The notes: generated from the letters alone by a model not told the origin. Positions 51,645 to 61,281 are shown, numbered from the stretch's first letter. The stretch is DNA of 64,000 bases from Nonomuraea rubra (GCF_014207985.1 NZ_JACHMI010000001.1:2959001-3023000); one strand, 5' to 3'. Program-made: numbers and translations.

Positions 51645-54158
51645 ATGACTCAACAGCGACTACGCCATGCATCCATGCCCGACAAGCCGACCCTTGACGG
51701 CTTGGAGCAGGTATGGGTAGCTCGCTGGGAGGACGAGGGCACCTACCGCTTCGACCGGTCGGCGCCGCGCGAGCGGGTCTACTCCATCGACACGCCCCCG
51801 CCGACCGTGTCCGGCTCCCTGCACGTGGGTCATGCCTTCTCCTACACGCACACCGACATCATGGCCCGCTACCAGCGGATGCTCGGCAAGTCGGTGTTCT
51901 ACCCGATCGGCTGGGACGACAACGGCCTGCCGACCGAGCGCCGCGTGCAGAACGTCTACGGGGTGCGCTGCGACCCTTCGCTGCCGTACGACCCGGACTT
52001 CGTGCCGCCGGACAAGCCGGGCAAGCGGGAGATCTCCATCTCGCGGCGCAACTTCGTGGAGCTGTGCCACAAGCTGACCGCCATCGACGAGCGGGCGTAC
52101 GAGGAGATGTGGCGGCGCATCGGCCTGTCGGTCGACTGGTCGCTGCTCTACACCACGATCAGCGACGAGTCGCGGGCGGTGGCGCAGCGGGCGTTCCTGC
52201 GCAACCTGCTGCGCGGCGAGGCCTACCTGGCCGAGGCCCCGACGCTGTGGGACGTGTCGTTCCGCACCGCCGTGGCCCAGGCCGAGCTGGAGGACCGGGA
52301 GTGGCCCGGCGCCTTCCACAAGATCTCCTTCTACGGTGAGAAGGGCCCGGTCTGGATCGAGACGACCAGGCCAGAGCTGATCCCGGCCTGCGTGGCGCTG
52401 GTCGCCCATCCCGACGACGAGCGCTACCAGGAGCTGTTCGGCACCTCGGTGCTGACGCCGCTGTTCGGGGTCGAGGTGCCGGTGCTGGCCCACCGCCTGG
52501 CCGAGCCGGACAAGGGCACCGGCATCGCGATGATCTGCACGTTCGGCGACCTCACCGACGTCACCTGGTGGCGGGAGCTGCACCTGCCCACCCGGCCCGT
52601 GATCGGCTGGGACGGGCGGCTGCTGCCCGAGCCGCCCGAGGGCGTGGAGGAGGAGCCGTACAAGGAGCTGGCCGGCAAGACCGTGCACAGCGCCCGCGAG
52701 CGCATCGTGGAGCTGCTGCGCGAGTCCGGCGACCTGGACGGCGAGCCCCGGCCGGTGCAGCACACGGTGAAGTTCTACGAGAAGGGCGACAAGCCCCTCG
52801 AGATCGTCACCACCCGCCAGTGGTACATCCGCAACGGCGGGCGCGACGAGGAGCTGCGCGAGCGGCTGCTGGCGCGCGGGCGCGAGCTGACCTGGCACCC
52901 GCCGCACATGCGGGTGCGCTACGACAACTGGGTCGAGGGGCTGACCGGCGACTGGCTGATCTCGCGGCAGCGCTTCTTCGGCGTGCCGTTCCCGGTGTGG
53001 TATCCGATCGACGAGGCCGGGCAGCCCGTCCACGACGCGCCGATCCTGCCCACCGAGGAGATGCTGCCGGTCGACCCGTCCTCCGACGTGCCGCCCGGCT
53101 ACACCGAGGAGCAGCGCGGCGTGCCCGGCGGGTTCATGGCCGACCCCGACGTCATGGACACCTGGGCCACCTCGTCGCTGACCCCGCAGATCGCGGGCCG
53201 CTGGGGCACCGACGACGAGCTGTTCGGCCGCGTCTTCCCGGCCGACCTGCGGGCGCAGAGCCACGAGATCATCCGCACCTGGCTGTTCTCGACGGTGACC
53301 AGGTCGCACTACGAGTTCGGCACGCTGCCGTGGAGCGACGTGGCGATCTCGGGGTGGATCCTCGACCCCGACCGCAAGAAGATGTCCAAGTCCAAGGGCA
53401 ACGTCGTCACCCCGATCGACCTGCTGGAGCAGCACGGCTCCGACGCGGTGCGCTACTGGGCGGCCAACGGCCGCTACGGCGTCGACACCGCCTTCGACGC
53501 CGGGCAGCTCAAGGTCGGGCGGCGGCTGGCCATCAAGATCCTGAACGCCTCGAAGTTCGTCCTGGGGCTGGCCGCCGGGGAGTCCGACGCCGAGGTGACC
53601 GAGCCGCTCGACCTGGCCATGCTGGCGGCGCTGTCCGACGCCGTGCGCGAGGCCACGGAGGCGTTCGAGGGCTACGACCACACGCGTGCCATCGAGGTCG
53701 TGGAGCGGTTCTTCTGGGCGTTCTGCGACGACTACGTGGAGCTGGTCAAGGCCAGGGCGTACGAGTCCGGCGCCGCCTCCGCGTCGGCGCACGCGGCGCT
53801 GCGGCAGGCGCTGGACGTGCTGCTGCGGCTGTTCGCGCCGTTCGTGCCGTTCGTGACCGAGGAGGTGTGGTCGTGGTGGCGCGACGGCTCCGTGCACCGC
53901 GCCTCCTGGCCCGCCGTCGAGCGCGGCGCGGGCGACCCGGCCGTGCTGACCGTGGCCTCGGAGGTGCTCGGGCAGGTGCGCAAGGCCAAGTCCGAGGCCA
54001 AGCAGTCGATGCGGGCCGAGGTGTCGCGGCTGACCGTGTGGGCGCCCGACGTGGAGCTGCTGCGGCAGGCGCAGGACGACCTGTGCGCGGCGGGCAACGT
54101 CGAGGAGTTCGTGCTGGAGCACGGTGACACGCTCAAGGTCGAGGTCCACCTCGGCTGA
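51645..54158 (+). CDS. valS: Valyl-tRNA synthetase (short, archaeal-like type)
   Basis: An 837-residue class I synthetase. ATG 51645 follows AAGGAGG by 1 nt and a TACCAT box by 8 nt; ATG 51675 ([14 protein letters not shown]) is an alternative. The HIGH motif is HVGH at residues 60-63 and KMSKS is at about 579-583. The editing (CP1) domain lies between. The [14 protein letters not shown] stretch marks the archaeal-like branch. The C-terminal coiled-coil extension of classical bacterial ValS is short or absent. It charges tRNA-Val. A T-box leader is not visible in the 78-bp upstream spacer. Confidence 0.95.
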   Translation: MTQQRLRHASMPDKPTLDGLEQVWVARWEDEGTYRFDRSAPRERVYSIDTPPPTVSGSLHVGHAFSYTHTDIMARYQRMLGKSVFYPIGWDDNGLPTERRVQNVYGVRCDPSLPYDPDFVPPDKPGKREISISRRNFVELCHKLTAIDERAYEEMWRRIGLSVDWSLLYTTISDESRAVAQRAFLRNLLRGEAYLAEAPTLWDVSFRTAVAQAELEDREWPGAFHKISFYGEKGPVWIETTRPELIPACVALVAHPDDERYQELFGTSVLTPLFGVEVPVLAHRLAEPDKGTGIAMICTFGDLTDVTWWRELHLPTRPVIGWDGRLLPEPPEGVEEEPYKELAGKTVHSARERIVELLRESGDLDGEPRPVQHTVKFYEKGDKPLEIVTTRQWYIRNGGRDEELRERLLARGRELTWHPPHMRVRYDNWVEGLTGDWLISRQRFFGVPFPVWYPIDEAGQPVHDAPILPTEEMLPVDPSSDVPPGYTEEQRGVPGGFMADPDVMDTWATSSLTPQIAGRWGTDDELFGRVFPADLRAQSHEIIRTWLFSTVTRSHYEFGTLPWSDVAISGWILDPDRKKMSKSKGNVVTPIDLLEQHGSDAVRYWAANGRYGVDTAFDAGQLKVGRRLAIKILNASKFVLGLAAGESDAEVTEPLDLAMLAALSDAVREATEAFEGYDHTRAIEVVERFFWAFCDDYVELVKARAYESGAASASAHAALRQALDVLLRLFAPFVPFVTEEVWSWWRDGSVHRASWPAVERGAGDPAVLTVASEVLGQVRKAKSEAKQSMRAEVSRLTVWAPDVELLRQAQDDLCAAGNVEEFVLEHGDTLKVEVHLG

Positions 54159-54171
54159 GCCGCGGTGATGC

Positions 54172-54201
54172 TGATGCCGGGCGCACGCGCGCCCGGCATC
54201 A
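54172..54201. terminator. Bidirectional hairpin between valS and the ArsR gene
   Basis: A perfect 12-bp stem (TGATGCCGGGCG at 54172-54183 with CGCCCGGCATCA at 54190-54201) and a 6-nt loop. The stop codon of the ArsR-type gene lies inside the right arm. Confidence 0.75.
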
Positions 54202-54717
54202 CGCGTCTCTGGACACGTCCCTGTGGAGGGCGACGAACAGCGAGTACGCCTCCCCGCCCGGTTCCGGCTGCCGGTCGTGGAACTCGTCGAACACCTCGTG
54301 CAGCCGTTCGAGCAGCTCGGTGTGGGCGTCCGGGGTGAGCCTGAGCCCGAGCCTGGTGAAGCTGGCCTCCTCGATGTCGACCAGCCTGACCTCCTCCAGG
54401 AAGGCGTCGAGCATGGCGCTCCTGCCGCCCGTCACGCCGCTCTCGCGGACGTCCATCTGCCACGACTTGCCGGTGGCCCGGTAGGGGATCTCGGTCGAGC
54501 CGCGCGGGCCGGGGCGGCTCGGCTCGGCCGCCAGGAACCCGGTCTCCACCAGCTTGCGGACGTGGTGCAGGGTCGTGGCGGGATTCGCGCCGAGGCGGTC
54601 GGCGATCTCCTTGTTCGTCAGTGCCTGGTCCAGGCAGAGGCGCAGGATCCGCAGCCGGACGGAGGAGGCCAGCGCGCGGGCCTCGGCCTCCGTGGCGGGG
54701 CGGCGTTTGGTGCCCAT
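54199..54717 (-). CDS. ArsR-type winged-helix transcriptional regulator
   Basis: A 172-residue regulator from ATG 54717. The N-terminal winged helix reads ALASSVRLRILRLCLDQALT, NKEIADRLGANPATTLHHVR (recognition helix) and KLVETGFLAAE. The C-terminal half is helical and acidic, possibly for dimerisation or ligand binding. It is divergent from an MFS exporter gene, with an imperfect palindrome between them, so it probably represses that exporter. TATAGGGT lies 8 nt before the ATG, fitting a leaderless transcript. Confidence 0.88.
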   Translation of the reverse strand: MGTKRRPATEAEARALASSVRLRILRLCLDQALTNKEIADRLGANPATTLHHVRKLVETGFLAAEPSRPGPRGSTEIPYRATGKSWQMDVRESGVTGGRSAMLDAFLEEVRLVDIEEASFTRLGLRLTPDAHTELLERLHEVFDEFHDRQPEPGGEAYSLFVALHRDVSRDA

Positions 54718-54725
54718 GGCAGGCC

Positions 54726-54733
54726 ACCCTATA
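54726..54733 (-). promoter_or_regulatory. -10 region for the ArsR-type gene
   Basis: TATAGGGT on the minus strand (as TATAGG or TAGGGT) ends 8 nt before ATG 54717. The operator-like palindrome begins 2 bp beyond it. Confidence 0.5.
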
Positions 54734-54734
54734 G

Positions 54735-54756
54735 CCGGTTGAATTTTCTCAATCGG
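54735..54756. promoter_or_regulatory. Inverted-repeat operator in the ArsR-MFS spacer
   Basis: CCGGTTGA (54735-54742) and TCAATCGG (54749-54756) match at 7 of 8 positions as an inverted repeat around ATTTTC. It sits between the divergent start codons, next to the ArsR -10 region, and is the likely binding site of the regulator. Confidence 0.6.
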
Positions 54757-54774
54757 TTGTGAGAGGTTCTCAGC

Positions 54775-56004
54775 GTGAGCCTCTTACGCGACCACGACTT
54801 CCGTGGGCTGTTCCTGGCCGACTCCGCCAGCCAGGTGGGCACGCAGCTGCTGTTCCTGGCCCTGCCCCTGGTGGCGGTGACCGCGCTGGACGCCTCGGCG
54901 TTCGAGGTCGGGCTGCTGACCGCGTGCGAGACGCTGGCGTTCGTGGTGATCGGCCTGCCCGCCGGCGCGATCGTGGACCGGCGGCGCAAGCGCATGGTGA
55001 TGGTGGTCAGCGACTGGGCGCGGGCGCTGGCGCTGGCCTCCGTGCCGTTCGCCTGGTGGCTGGGGGCGCTGACGATCTACCAGCTGTACGCCGTGGCGCT
55101 GGTGCTCGGCGTGTTCACCGTGTTCTTCGACGCCGCGTACCAGAGCTACCTGCCGCACCTCGTCGGGCGCGAGCGGCTGGTCGAGGGCAACTCCACGCTG
55201 GAGGTCGTCCGTACGGTGGCCCAGCTCGGCGGGCCGAGCGTCGGCGGCTACCTGATCCAGTTCCTCACCGCGCCGTTCGCGCTGGTCGTCACCGTGGCCG
55301 GGTTCGCCTGGTCGGCGCTGTGCCTGGGCACCATCCGCAAGCGGGAGCCGCGCCAGGAGCGGCCCCGGGCGCATCTGGGCAAGGAGATCGCCGAGGGCGT
55401 CAGGTTCGTGTTCGGGCACCCGCTGCTGCGCCGCATCGCCGGCTGCACCGGCACCGCGAACCTGTTCTCCTCGATCGCCCACCCCATGCTCCTGCTGTTG
55501 CTGGCCGGGGAGCTGGACGTGAACGCGGGCACGATCGGCCTGCTCATGGCCGCCGGCGGGCTCGGCGGCCTCGTGGGCGCGGTGCTCAACGCGCGGCTGG
55601 CCCGGTGGCTGGGGCAGGGGCCGACGATGTGGCTGGCGATCCTGATCCCCGCGCCGCTGACCTTCCTGCTGCCGCTGGTGCAGGCCGACTGGCGGCTCGG
55701 GCTGGTCGTCGGGTACGAGTTCTTCGTCGGGGCGGGCGTGGTCGTCTACAACGTCACCCAGCTCAGCTTCCGCCAGGCCGCCACGCCCGAGGAGCTGCTC
55801 GGCCGGATGAACGCCACCATGCGCTTCCTCGTCTGGGGGACGATGCCGCTGGGCGGGCTGATCGGCGGCGTGCTGGGCGAGCTGATCGGCGTCAGGAGCA
55901 CGCTGGTGGTCGCCGGGGTGGGGGCCTGCCTGGCGTTCCTGTGGGTGTTCACCTCGCCCATGCGGACGATGCGCGAGCTGCCGGTGCCGCAGGCCCGTCA
56001 GTAG
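54775..56004 (+). CDS. MFS exporter (MFS_3/enterobactin exporter-like)
   Basis: A 409-residue carrier from GTG 54775 (MSLLRDHDFRGLFLADSASQ), with GAGAGG 8 nt upstream. Twelve helices are predicted. The family loop LPAGAIVDRRRKRMVMVVSD lies at about residues 60-80, and FDAAYQSYLPHLVGRERLVE and RMNATMRFLVWGTMPLGGLI are typical of MFS_3 exporters. It probably exports a drug or siderophore-like compound under control of the divergent ArsR-type protein. The 3' end overlaps the convergent DUF6351 gene by 7 bp. Confidence 0.92.
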   Translation: MSLLRDHDFRGLFLADSASQVGTQLLFLALPLVAVTALDASAFEVGLLTACETLAFVVIGLPAGAIVDRRRKRMVMVVSDWARALALASVPFAWWLGALTIYQLYAVALVLGVFTVFFDAAYQSYLPHLVGRERLVEGNSTLEVVRTVAQLGGPSVGGYLIQFLTAPFALVVTVAGFAWSALCLGTIRKREPRQERPRAHLGKEIAEGVRFVFGHPLLRRIAGCTGTANLFSSIAHPMLLLLLAGELDVNAGTIGLLMAAGGLGGLVGAVLNARLARWLGQGPTMWLAILIPAPLTFLLPLVQADWRLGLVVGYEFFVGAGVVVYNVTQLSFRQAATPEELLGRMNATMRFLVWGTMPLGGLIGGVLGELIGVRSTLVVAGVGACLAFLWVFTSPMRTMRELPVPQARQ

Positions 56005-58187
56005 TCGCACACTCCTGTCGGGAAGATCTGCTTCAGCCTGGCCCGCTGGTCGCGGTCCGGCCGCCAGGCGCCGTAGAGGCCCTTGGCGATGGCCCGGTCG
56101 ACCGGCTGGAGGCGGCACTTGTGGACGCCGCCCTCGATCGGGCCGCCCGCGACCGTCCGCGAGGTCCCGTAGAGCGGGAAGCGCTGAGTGCACGGGCCGG
56201 GGGCGCGGCGGTCGAGGACGCCGTCCCAGACGTGCGGGCCGGCGGCGAGCTCGGTGCCGTCCGTGGCGAAGCAGCGGTCCACGGCCTGGGGCGGCCTGTT
56301 CGCCGTGACGCCTCGCGCCGGATATTTCCGGATATTCGCCATCCAGGCGTCGATCACCCGCAGCGCCTCGGGCGTCTGGTCGAACCCCGGCCCGTCAGGA
56401 CGCGCGTCGGTGAACCAGATGACCTGGTTCCCGGCCCTGCCGTCGTGGTCCAGCATGCGCTTCCTGGAGGCGAACGACTGGTGCGCGTTGTGCATGTCGA
56501 GCTGCTCCTCCAGGTAGTGCCGCCAGTCGATGACCGGCAGGTCGAGGTCGCCGCCGAACATCAGGCCGCTGTTCCGCACGCTCCTGATCGCCTCCGGGTC
56601 ACCGGTACGTCTCGGGGCGGGATCGCCGCTCAGGTTCGCGTTGCGGGCGCTCCACGGGTCGAAGTCGGCCGGGCAGGCGGACGGCACGAACGGGCAGCCC
56701 TCCTGCACCATGTCGGCCGCCTCCTTCCACGAGCCCGCCTCGGCGTTCAGGTCGAGGAACTCCTCCGGGGTGATCACGCCGTCCGTCAGCGCCTTCAGCC
56801 CGTACTGGACGCCCACGTTGTCCCACGTCGAACGGGCGTGGCCCTGCTCGTCCACCCCGTACACCTTGCGCAGGTCGTCCCAGTGCGTCCACTGGACGGT
56901 GTCCTTGACGCCCGGCGGGTCCATGCGCTGCCACTCGGGGTCGTTGTTGCTCGTCCACAGCGGGTTCATGGTCAGCGGGGTCAGGCCGCGCCAGCCGTTG
57001 ACGCACTCGTCGGAGCCCGGCTCGCCGGTGGTCGGGTTGACGACCGTGTCGCTGGCGTTCATGCCGATCAGGGCCGTACGGTCGTCCCACCGCGCCCAGC
57101 GGGGATGCGCGTCCATGTACCGTTCGAGCAGCTCGCAGTCGCCCACGTGGATGGTCTGGGTGACCATGTCCGGGTACGAGTACTGCGGGATGGCGGCGTC
57201 GATCACCCGGTCGCCGTGGTTCTGGCCGTAGATGTACTGCTGGATGGCGCCGCCGGAGCCGCCGACGCCGACCGTGTAGAGCGGCGGGCCGTGCCGCTCG
57301 ATGAACCGCTCCTTGACCATCAGGGCCGTCTCGCCGCCCAGGATCAGGTTGTAGTGGGTCGAGGTGCGGGTGCCCGACGAGTGCAGGATCGCGTAGCCCT
57401 GGCCCAGGCCGTACGGGTCGAGGGCGCTGCCGCCGAGGGTGCCCTGGTCGTGGCCGATGCCCACGCCGCCGTCGAACCGGTAGATCGCCCTGCCGTTCCA
57501 GGCGTCCTCCAGCATGGCGATCGAGTAGAGGAACCGGTTGATCACGCCGCGCTCCCGCCGGACCACGAAGTCGGCCGTGCGGCCGTCCAGCAGCGTGGTC
57601 GTGGCCAGGTCGGGGGGACGGCCCTGGGCCGGCATCGGCTTGTACGTGCCGTCCGTGGAGCGGTAGAGGCGGTCGGTGACCGTGGGGGCGAAGCAGTCCC
57701 TGCTCCAGCCGCCGGCGACGCGCATGCCCTGGCCGTCCTGGTTGTCCGCGACGGGCGGGCCCAGGCCGCTGCGTTCGGTCTTGCACAGGAACGGGTACTG
57801 GTGCGCGCCCGAGAAGACCGGGCCCTGGACGGGGTGGTTGCGGACCTTCAGGGTGCGCCTGTGCGGACCCGCCGTCGCGGTGATCGTGTTGTCGCCGACG
57901 TCCAGGCCGCTCACCAGGCCGGTGAGGCCGTCCCCGGTCCGTCCGAAGGCCGCCGTGACGTCCTCGCCGTTGCGGAGCACCCTGAGCCCGGCGCCGCCCG
58001 TACCGCGGACTCTGATCAGGGCGTCGCCGCCGGTCACCTGGCCGGGGCGGCTGGAGAGCACCTCCAGCGCCAGAGCGGCGCCGGAGGCGTACGCGGGGGC
58101 GGGGGCGGCGCCGGAGGCGTACGCGGGGGCGGGGGCGGCGATGAGGGACGCCAGCACGGTGAGGACCACCACAGCCTTCATGACCAT
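55998..58187 (-). CDS. Secreted DUF6351-family protein
   Basis: A 729-residue exported protein from ATG 58187 or 58181 (MKAVVVLTVLASLIAAPAPA). The signal peptide is followed by a duplicated APAPAYASGA block. The mature protein starts with an Ig-like region (VLSSRPGQVTGGDALIRVRG), then a large domain with SGGAIQQY in a GVGGSGG turn resembling a nucleophile elbow. Many conserved Trp, His and Asp residues follow (WNGRAIYRFDGG, THYNLILGGETALM). This is the DUF6351 pattern; an alpha/beta hydrolase activity is possible but unproven. Several cysteines suggest extracellular disulfides. Confidence 0.88.
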   Translation of the reverse strand: MVMKAVVVLTVLASLIAAPAPAYASGAAPAPAYASGAALALEVLSSRPGQVTGGDALIRVRGTGGAGLRVLRNGEDVTAAFGRTGDGLTGLVSGLDVGDNTITATAGPHRRTLKVRNHPVQGPVFSGAHQYPFLCKTERSGLGPPVADNQDGQGMRVAGGWSRDCFAPTVTDRLYRSTDGTYKPMPAQGRPPDLATTTLLDGRTADFVVRRERGVINRFLYSIAMLEDAWNGRAIYRFDGGVGIGHDQGTLGGSALDPYGLGQGYAILHSSGTRTSTHYNLILGGETALMVKERFIERHGPPLYTVGVGGSGGAIQQYIYGQNHGDRVIDAAIPQYSYPDMVTQTIHVGDCELLERYMDAHPRWARWDDRTALIGMNASDTVVNPTTGEPGSDECVNGWRGLTPLTMNPLWTSNNDPEWQRMDPPGVKDTVQWTHWDDLRKVYGVDEQGHARSTWDNVGVQYGLKALTDGVITPEEFLDLNAEAGSWKEAADMVQEGCPFVPSACPADFDPWSARNANLSGDPAPRRTGDPEAIRSVRNSGLMFGGDLDLPVIDWRHYLEEQLDMHNAHQSFASRKRMLDHDGRAGNQVIWFTDARPDGPGFDQTPEALRVIDAWMANIRKYPARGVTANRPPQAVDRCFATDGTELAAGPHVWDGVLDRRAPGPCTQRFPLYGTSRTVAGGPIEGGVHKCRLQPVDRAIAKGLYGAWRPDRDQRARLKQIFPTGVCDY
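58081..58140 (-). repeat. Perfect 30-bp duplication in the signal-peptide region of the DUF6351 gene
   Basis: Two identical, adjacent 30-bp units encode APAPAYASGA twice. Each contains a possible signal peptidase site (AYA-S). Confidence 0.95.
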
Positions 58188-58325
58188 GACGGTGACACGC
58201 GCCCCCGCGCTTGCACAGGCCCGATCTGCGGAGGCCGGTTGGTGGGAGTGCTGCTCCATTACGCTGAAAGCTGCCCGCCCGATATCCGCGCGCATCCCGG
58301 CCCGGGACGTGCCAGTCTTGAACAC

Positions 58326-59537
58326 GTGCTGACCGACCGCCCCACCAAGCTCGTGCCGCCCGTGCTGGCCAGGATGGCCGCATGGAGCGGGTGCCTGATC
58401 CTCGTCGGCGTGGTCGTCTACTTCATCGTCCAGGCCATCGCCCGCCTGGCGTTCGTGGCGCTGCCCGTGGCGATCGCGCTCCTGCTGACGGCGCTGCTCT
58501 TCCCCCTGACGAACTCCTTGCGCGGCGCCGGCATGCGGCCCATCTACGCCACCTGGATCACCATGCTGGTGGCGCTGGCCGTGCTCGTCGGCACCGGGTG
58601 GCTGGTGGGCGCGCGGGCCGGCGAGGAGTTCCCCAATCTGGTCGTGCAGGTGCAGGAGACGGCCAGGTCCGTGCAGGCCTGGCTGATCGAGGGCCCGCTG
58701 CACCTGGAGCAGACGCAGATCACCGGCTACGTGGACGAGATCGCGGCCCTGCTCAACGCGCAGCGCACGGCCATCACCGGCACGGTGCTGTCGGCCGGCG
58801 CGGTGGCCGTCGAGGTGCTCGCGTCCATCGTGCTGCTGCTGTTCGTGACGTTCTTCCTGCTCAAGGACGGCGACCGGATCTGGGTGTGGTTCCTGAAGGC
58901 GTTCGGCGGGGTGGCGCCGCGCGTGGACCGGGCGGGGCGGGCCGCGTGGGCCACGCTCTCCCACTACGTCCAGGGCACGGTGGCGGTGGCCGCCGTGCAC
59001 GGCCTGATCATGGGGATCGTGCTGGCCGGGATGGGCGTGCCGCTGTGGGCGCCGCTGGCCGTGCTGATCTTCTTCGCCAGCTTCATCCCCATCGTCGGCA
59101 TCTTCTTCGCCGGCACGATCGCGACCCTGGTCACGCTGGGCGCCAAGGGCCTCGTGTACGCCCTGATCTTTCTCGGCATCCTCATCGTGGAGCAGCAGCT
59201 GGAGAACCACGTGCTGCAGCCGCTGATCGTCGGGCGCGCGCTCAACTTCCACCCGCTGGCCATCATCCTCGTGCTGTCCATCGGGGGCATCCTGGCGGGC
59301 ATCGCGGGCGCCGCCGTGGCCGTGCCGGTGGCGGCGGTGATCTACCGGGCGCTGCCGGAGCTGCGACATCAGCCACCGGAGCTGCCACCCGGTCACGACG
59401 ACGCCCCGCCGGGCGGAGAGCCGCCGCCCGCGCGACCGGAGGGGCCGCCCGTGCGACCGGAGGGGCCGTTCACGCGATCGGAGAAGCCGGCCGCGCCGGT
59501 GGCCACCGGGGACGAGCAGGAGAAGGACACGGAGTAA
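58326..59537 (+). CDS. AI-2E-family (PerM-like) transporter
   Basis: A 403-residue membrane protein from GTG 58326 (MLTDRPTKLVPPVLARMAAW). About seven to eight hydrophobic segments are seen. The typical family stretch is LLLFVTFFLLKDGDRIWVWF, then LSHYVQGTVAVAAVHGLIMG, ASFIPIVGIFFAGTIATLVT and ENHVLQPLIVGRALNFHPLA. These permeases have been linked to autoinducer-2 or cation/proton exchange in other bacteria; the substrate here is unknown. The C-terminal 60 residues are Pro/Glu-rich and cytoplasmic. The TAA stop lies inside the -10 box of the next gene. Confidence 0.92.
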   Translation: MLTDRPTKLVPPVLARMAAWSGCLILVGVVVYFIVQAIARLAFVALPVAIALLLTALLFPLTNSLRGAGMRPIYATWITMLVALAVLVGTGWLVGARAGEEFPNLVVQVQETARSVQAWLIEGPLHLEQTQITGYVDEIAALLNAQRTAITGTVLSAGAVAVEVLASIVLLLFVTFFLLKDGDRIWVWFLKAFGGVAPRVDRAGRAAWATLSHYVQGTVAVAAVHGLIMGIVLAGMGVPLWAPLAVLIFFASFIPIVGIFFAGTIATLVTLGAKGLVYALIFLGILIVEQQLENHVLQPLIVGRALNFHPLAIILVLSIGGILAGIAGAAVAVPVAAVIYRALPELRHQPPELPPGHDDAPPGGEPPPARPEGPPVRPEGPFTRSEKPAAPVATGDEQEKDTE

Positions 59538-59540
59538 CCT
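59535..59540 (+). promoter_or_regulatory. -10 box of the thioesterase gene overlapping a stop codon
   Basis: TAACCT begins with the TAA stop of the AI-2E-family gene and ends 8 nt before GTG 59549. This suggests a leaderless internal promoter. Confidence 0.55.
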
Positions 59541-59548
59541 CGTCACCC

Positions 59549-60103
59549 GTGACTCGTTCCTCCCTCACCACCCCGCCGCCGGGCGCGCGGCAGCCCGCCG
59601 CACATCCCGATGCGCCGCAGGCGGGCGCCACCCTGGGCTCCCACTACAGCCAGTGCTTCGGCTGCGGCACCGGGCACCCGACCGGCCTGCACCTCAACGC
59701 CAGGACCCCCGACGGCACCACCGTCGAGGCGGAGTTCACCGTGGGGGAGGCGCATCAGGGAGCGCCGAAGCTGGCGCACGGCGGCGTCCTGGCCGCCGCC
59801 ATGGACGAAGTCATCGGAATGTCCGTCTACCTGTTCCACAAGCCCTATGTGACGGGACGGCTGGAGACCGACTACCTGCTCCCCGTTCCCGTGGGCACGA
59901 CACTCCACCTGCGCGCCTGGTGCAACGGCATCGACGGCAGAAAGGCGTACCTTGAGGCTGAGGGGCGCATCGGCGCTCCAGACGGGCCGGTCGCCGTTCG
60001 CGCGGCAGCGCTGTTCATCGAGGTGAACATGGAACACTTCGCCAAGCACGGCGATCTGGCCGCCATCGCCACCGAGCACCAGGACTACGAGGTGAACCCT
60101 TGA
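59549..60103 (+). CDS. PaaI-like hotdog thioesterase
   Basis: A 184-residue protein from GTG 59549 ([20 protein letters not shown]). The hotdog core starts at [20 protein letters not shown] (about residues 35-54). [20 protein letters not shown] carries the helix with the HGG active-site turn, and a C-terminal [20 protein letters not shown] completes the domain. It probably hydrolyses an acyl-CoA; the substrate is unknown. The TTG of dut overlaps its stop codon (TTGA), so the two are coupled. Confidence 0.9.
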   Translation: MTRSSLTTPPPGARQPAAHPDAPQAGATLGSHYSQCFGCGTGHPTGLHLNARTPDGTTVEAEFTVGEAHQGAPKLAHGGVLAAAMDEVIGMSVYLFHKPYVTGRLETDYLLPVPVGTTLHLRAWCNGIDGRKAYLEAEGRIGAPDGPVAVRAAALFIEVNMEHFAKHGDLAAIATEHQDYEVNP

Positions 60104-60540
60104 GCGGAGCAGAGGTCCTCATCCAGCGGCTCGACCCCGGGCTGCCGATCCCGTCGTACGCCCATCCGGGCGACGCGGGAGCCGACCTCCACGCCGCCGA
60201 GGACGTGGAGCTGATGCCCGGCGAGCGGGCCGTCGTCGGCACCGGGCTGGCGATCGCCCTGCCCGACGGTTTCGCCGCGTTCGTGCACCCGCGTTCCGGG
60301 CTGGCCGCCAGGCACGGCGTCACGCTGGTCAACGCGCCCGGTACGGTGGACGCCGGCTACCGGGGCGAGATCAAGGTGACGGTGATCAACACCGACCTCA
60401 AGGAGCCGTTCCGGCTGCGGCGGGGAGACCGGGTGGCGCAGCTCGTTATCCAGCGGGTGGAACGCGTGGCGTTCGTGGAGGCCGGGCAGTTGCCGGGGTC
60501 CGCGCGCGGCGCCGGCGGCTTCGGATCGACGGGCCGCTGA
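60100..60540 (+). CDS. dut: dUTP diphosphatase
   Basis: A 146-residue trimeric-type dUTPase from TTG 60100. All five motifs are present: GDAGADLHA (1), HPRSGLAAR (2), [13 protein letters not shown] (3), [13 protein letters not shown] (4) and a C-terminal [10 protein letters not shown] (5). It hydrolyses dUTP to dUMP and pyrophosphate, limiting uracil in DNA and feeding dTMP synthesis. It is translationally coupled to the thioesterase gene and followed by the DUF3710 gene, a neighbourhood familiar in actinobacteria. Confidence 0.96.
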   Translation: MSGAEVLIQRLDPGLPIPSYAHPGDAGADLHAAEDVELMPGERAVVGTGLAIALPDGFAAFVHPRSGLAARHGVTLVNAPGTVDAGYRGEIKVTVINTDLKEPFRLRRGDRVAQLVIQRVERVAFVEAGQLPGSARGAGGFGSTGR

Positions 60541-60622
60541 TCGTGGTGTGGGAAGGGGCCCCTGCGGGGCCCGACGAACTACGGGCCCGGCAGCGGCCCG
60601 ACGAGCAGGGAGAGTGAGGAAC

Positions 60623-61261
60623 GTGTTCCGACGTCGTCGTCGTGAGCAGCCGGAGCAGGCGGCCGAGCAGGAGGTAGCGGAGCCGACGCGCGAATCCGGC
60701 CCGTGGGACGCCGACGAGCCCCACCCGGAGTCCGAGCGGATCGATCTGGGCGGCCTGCGGCTGCCGCACAACCCCGACTTCGACGTGCGCCTGGCCTCCG
60801 TCGGGGACCAGCACGTCGGGGTGGTCGTCCTGTACGACGAGAGCTCGCTGCAGCTCCAGGCCCTGGCCGCGCCGCGCAGCTCCGGCCTCTGGGACGAGGT
60901 CAAGACCAAGATCCTGGCCCAGGCCAAGCACCTGGAGCAGCGGGAGGGGCCGTTCGGCAGCGAGCTGACCGGCGAGATGAAGGTCGAGGGCAGCAGCCGC
61001 CCGGCCCGCTACCTCGGCATCGACGGCCCCCGCTGGTTCCTGCTGGCGGTGATCTCCGGCAAGGCGGCCGCCGACGACGCGGTCGCGCAGCCGTACATCG
61101 AGTTCATCAGGGACGTCGTGGTGGTCCGCGGCGACGAGCCGATGGCCCGCGAGGAGCCCATCCCGCTGCGCCGTCCGAACGAGCAGACGGGCGAGACGGG
61201 CGAGCAGCGGCCGGGTTTCAACCCGTTCAAGCGAGGACCTGAAATCAGTGAGATTCGCTAA
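60623..61261 (+). CDS. DUF3710-family protein
   Basis: A 212-residue protein. I choose GTG 60623 (MFRRRRREQPEQAAEQEVAE), the usual family N-terminus, with GAGG about 5 nt upstream; GTG 60614 would add three residues. After a charged leader the DUF3710 domain reads RIDLGGLRLPHNPDFDVRLA, WDEVKTKILAQAKHLEQREG, LTGEMKVEGSSRPARYLGID and RWFLLAVISGKAA. The C-terminal tail (PLRRPNEQTGETGEQRPGFN) is polar. Function is unknown; conserved linkage to dut and the OB-fold gene suggests a DNA-metabolism context. Confidence 0.92.
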   Translation: MFRRRRREQPEQAAEQEVAEPTRESGPWDADEPHPESERIDLGGLRLPHNPDFDVRLASVGDQHVGVVVLYDESSLQLQALAAPRSSGLWDEVKTKILAQAKHLEQREGPFGSELTGEMKVEGSSRPARYLGIDGPRWFLLAVISGKAAADDAVAQPYIEFIRDVVVVRGDEPMAREEPIPLRRPNEQTGETGEQRPGFNPFKRGPEISEIR

Positions 61262-61275
61262 GAGCTGACATCACA

Positions 61276-61281
61276 TAGGCT
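61276..61281 (+). promoter_or_regulatory. -10 box for the OB-fold gene
   Basis: TAGGCT lies 8 nt before ATG 61290, consistent with a leaderless transcript for the OB-fold/DUF3159 pair. Confidence 0.5.

Noticed and set aside
51660..54149. 829-codon frame opposite valS
   Set aside because: valS has HIGH and KMSKS motifs. The antisense translation lacks any domain.
54759..59537. Open frame of 1592 codons on the plus strand
   Set aside because: It crosses the antisense of the DUF6351 gene and is only real in its last 403 codons (AI-2E-family gene from 58326). The rest is Arg/Gly/Val-rich without domains.
55998..59546. 1182-codon frame on the minus strand
   Set aside because: Only the part from 58187 downwards is DUF6351. 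The upstream extension is antisense to the AI-2E-family gene.
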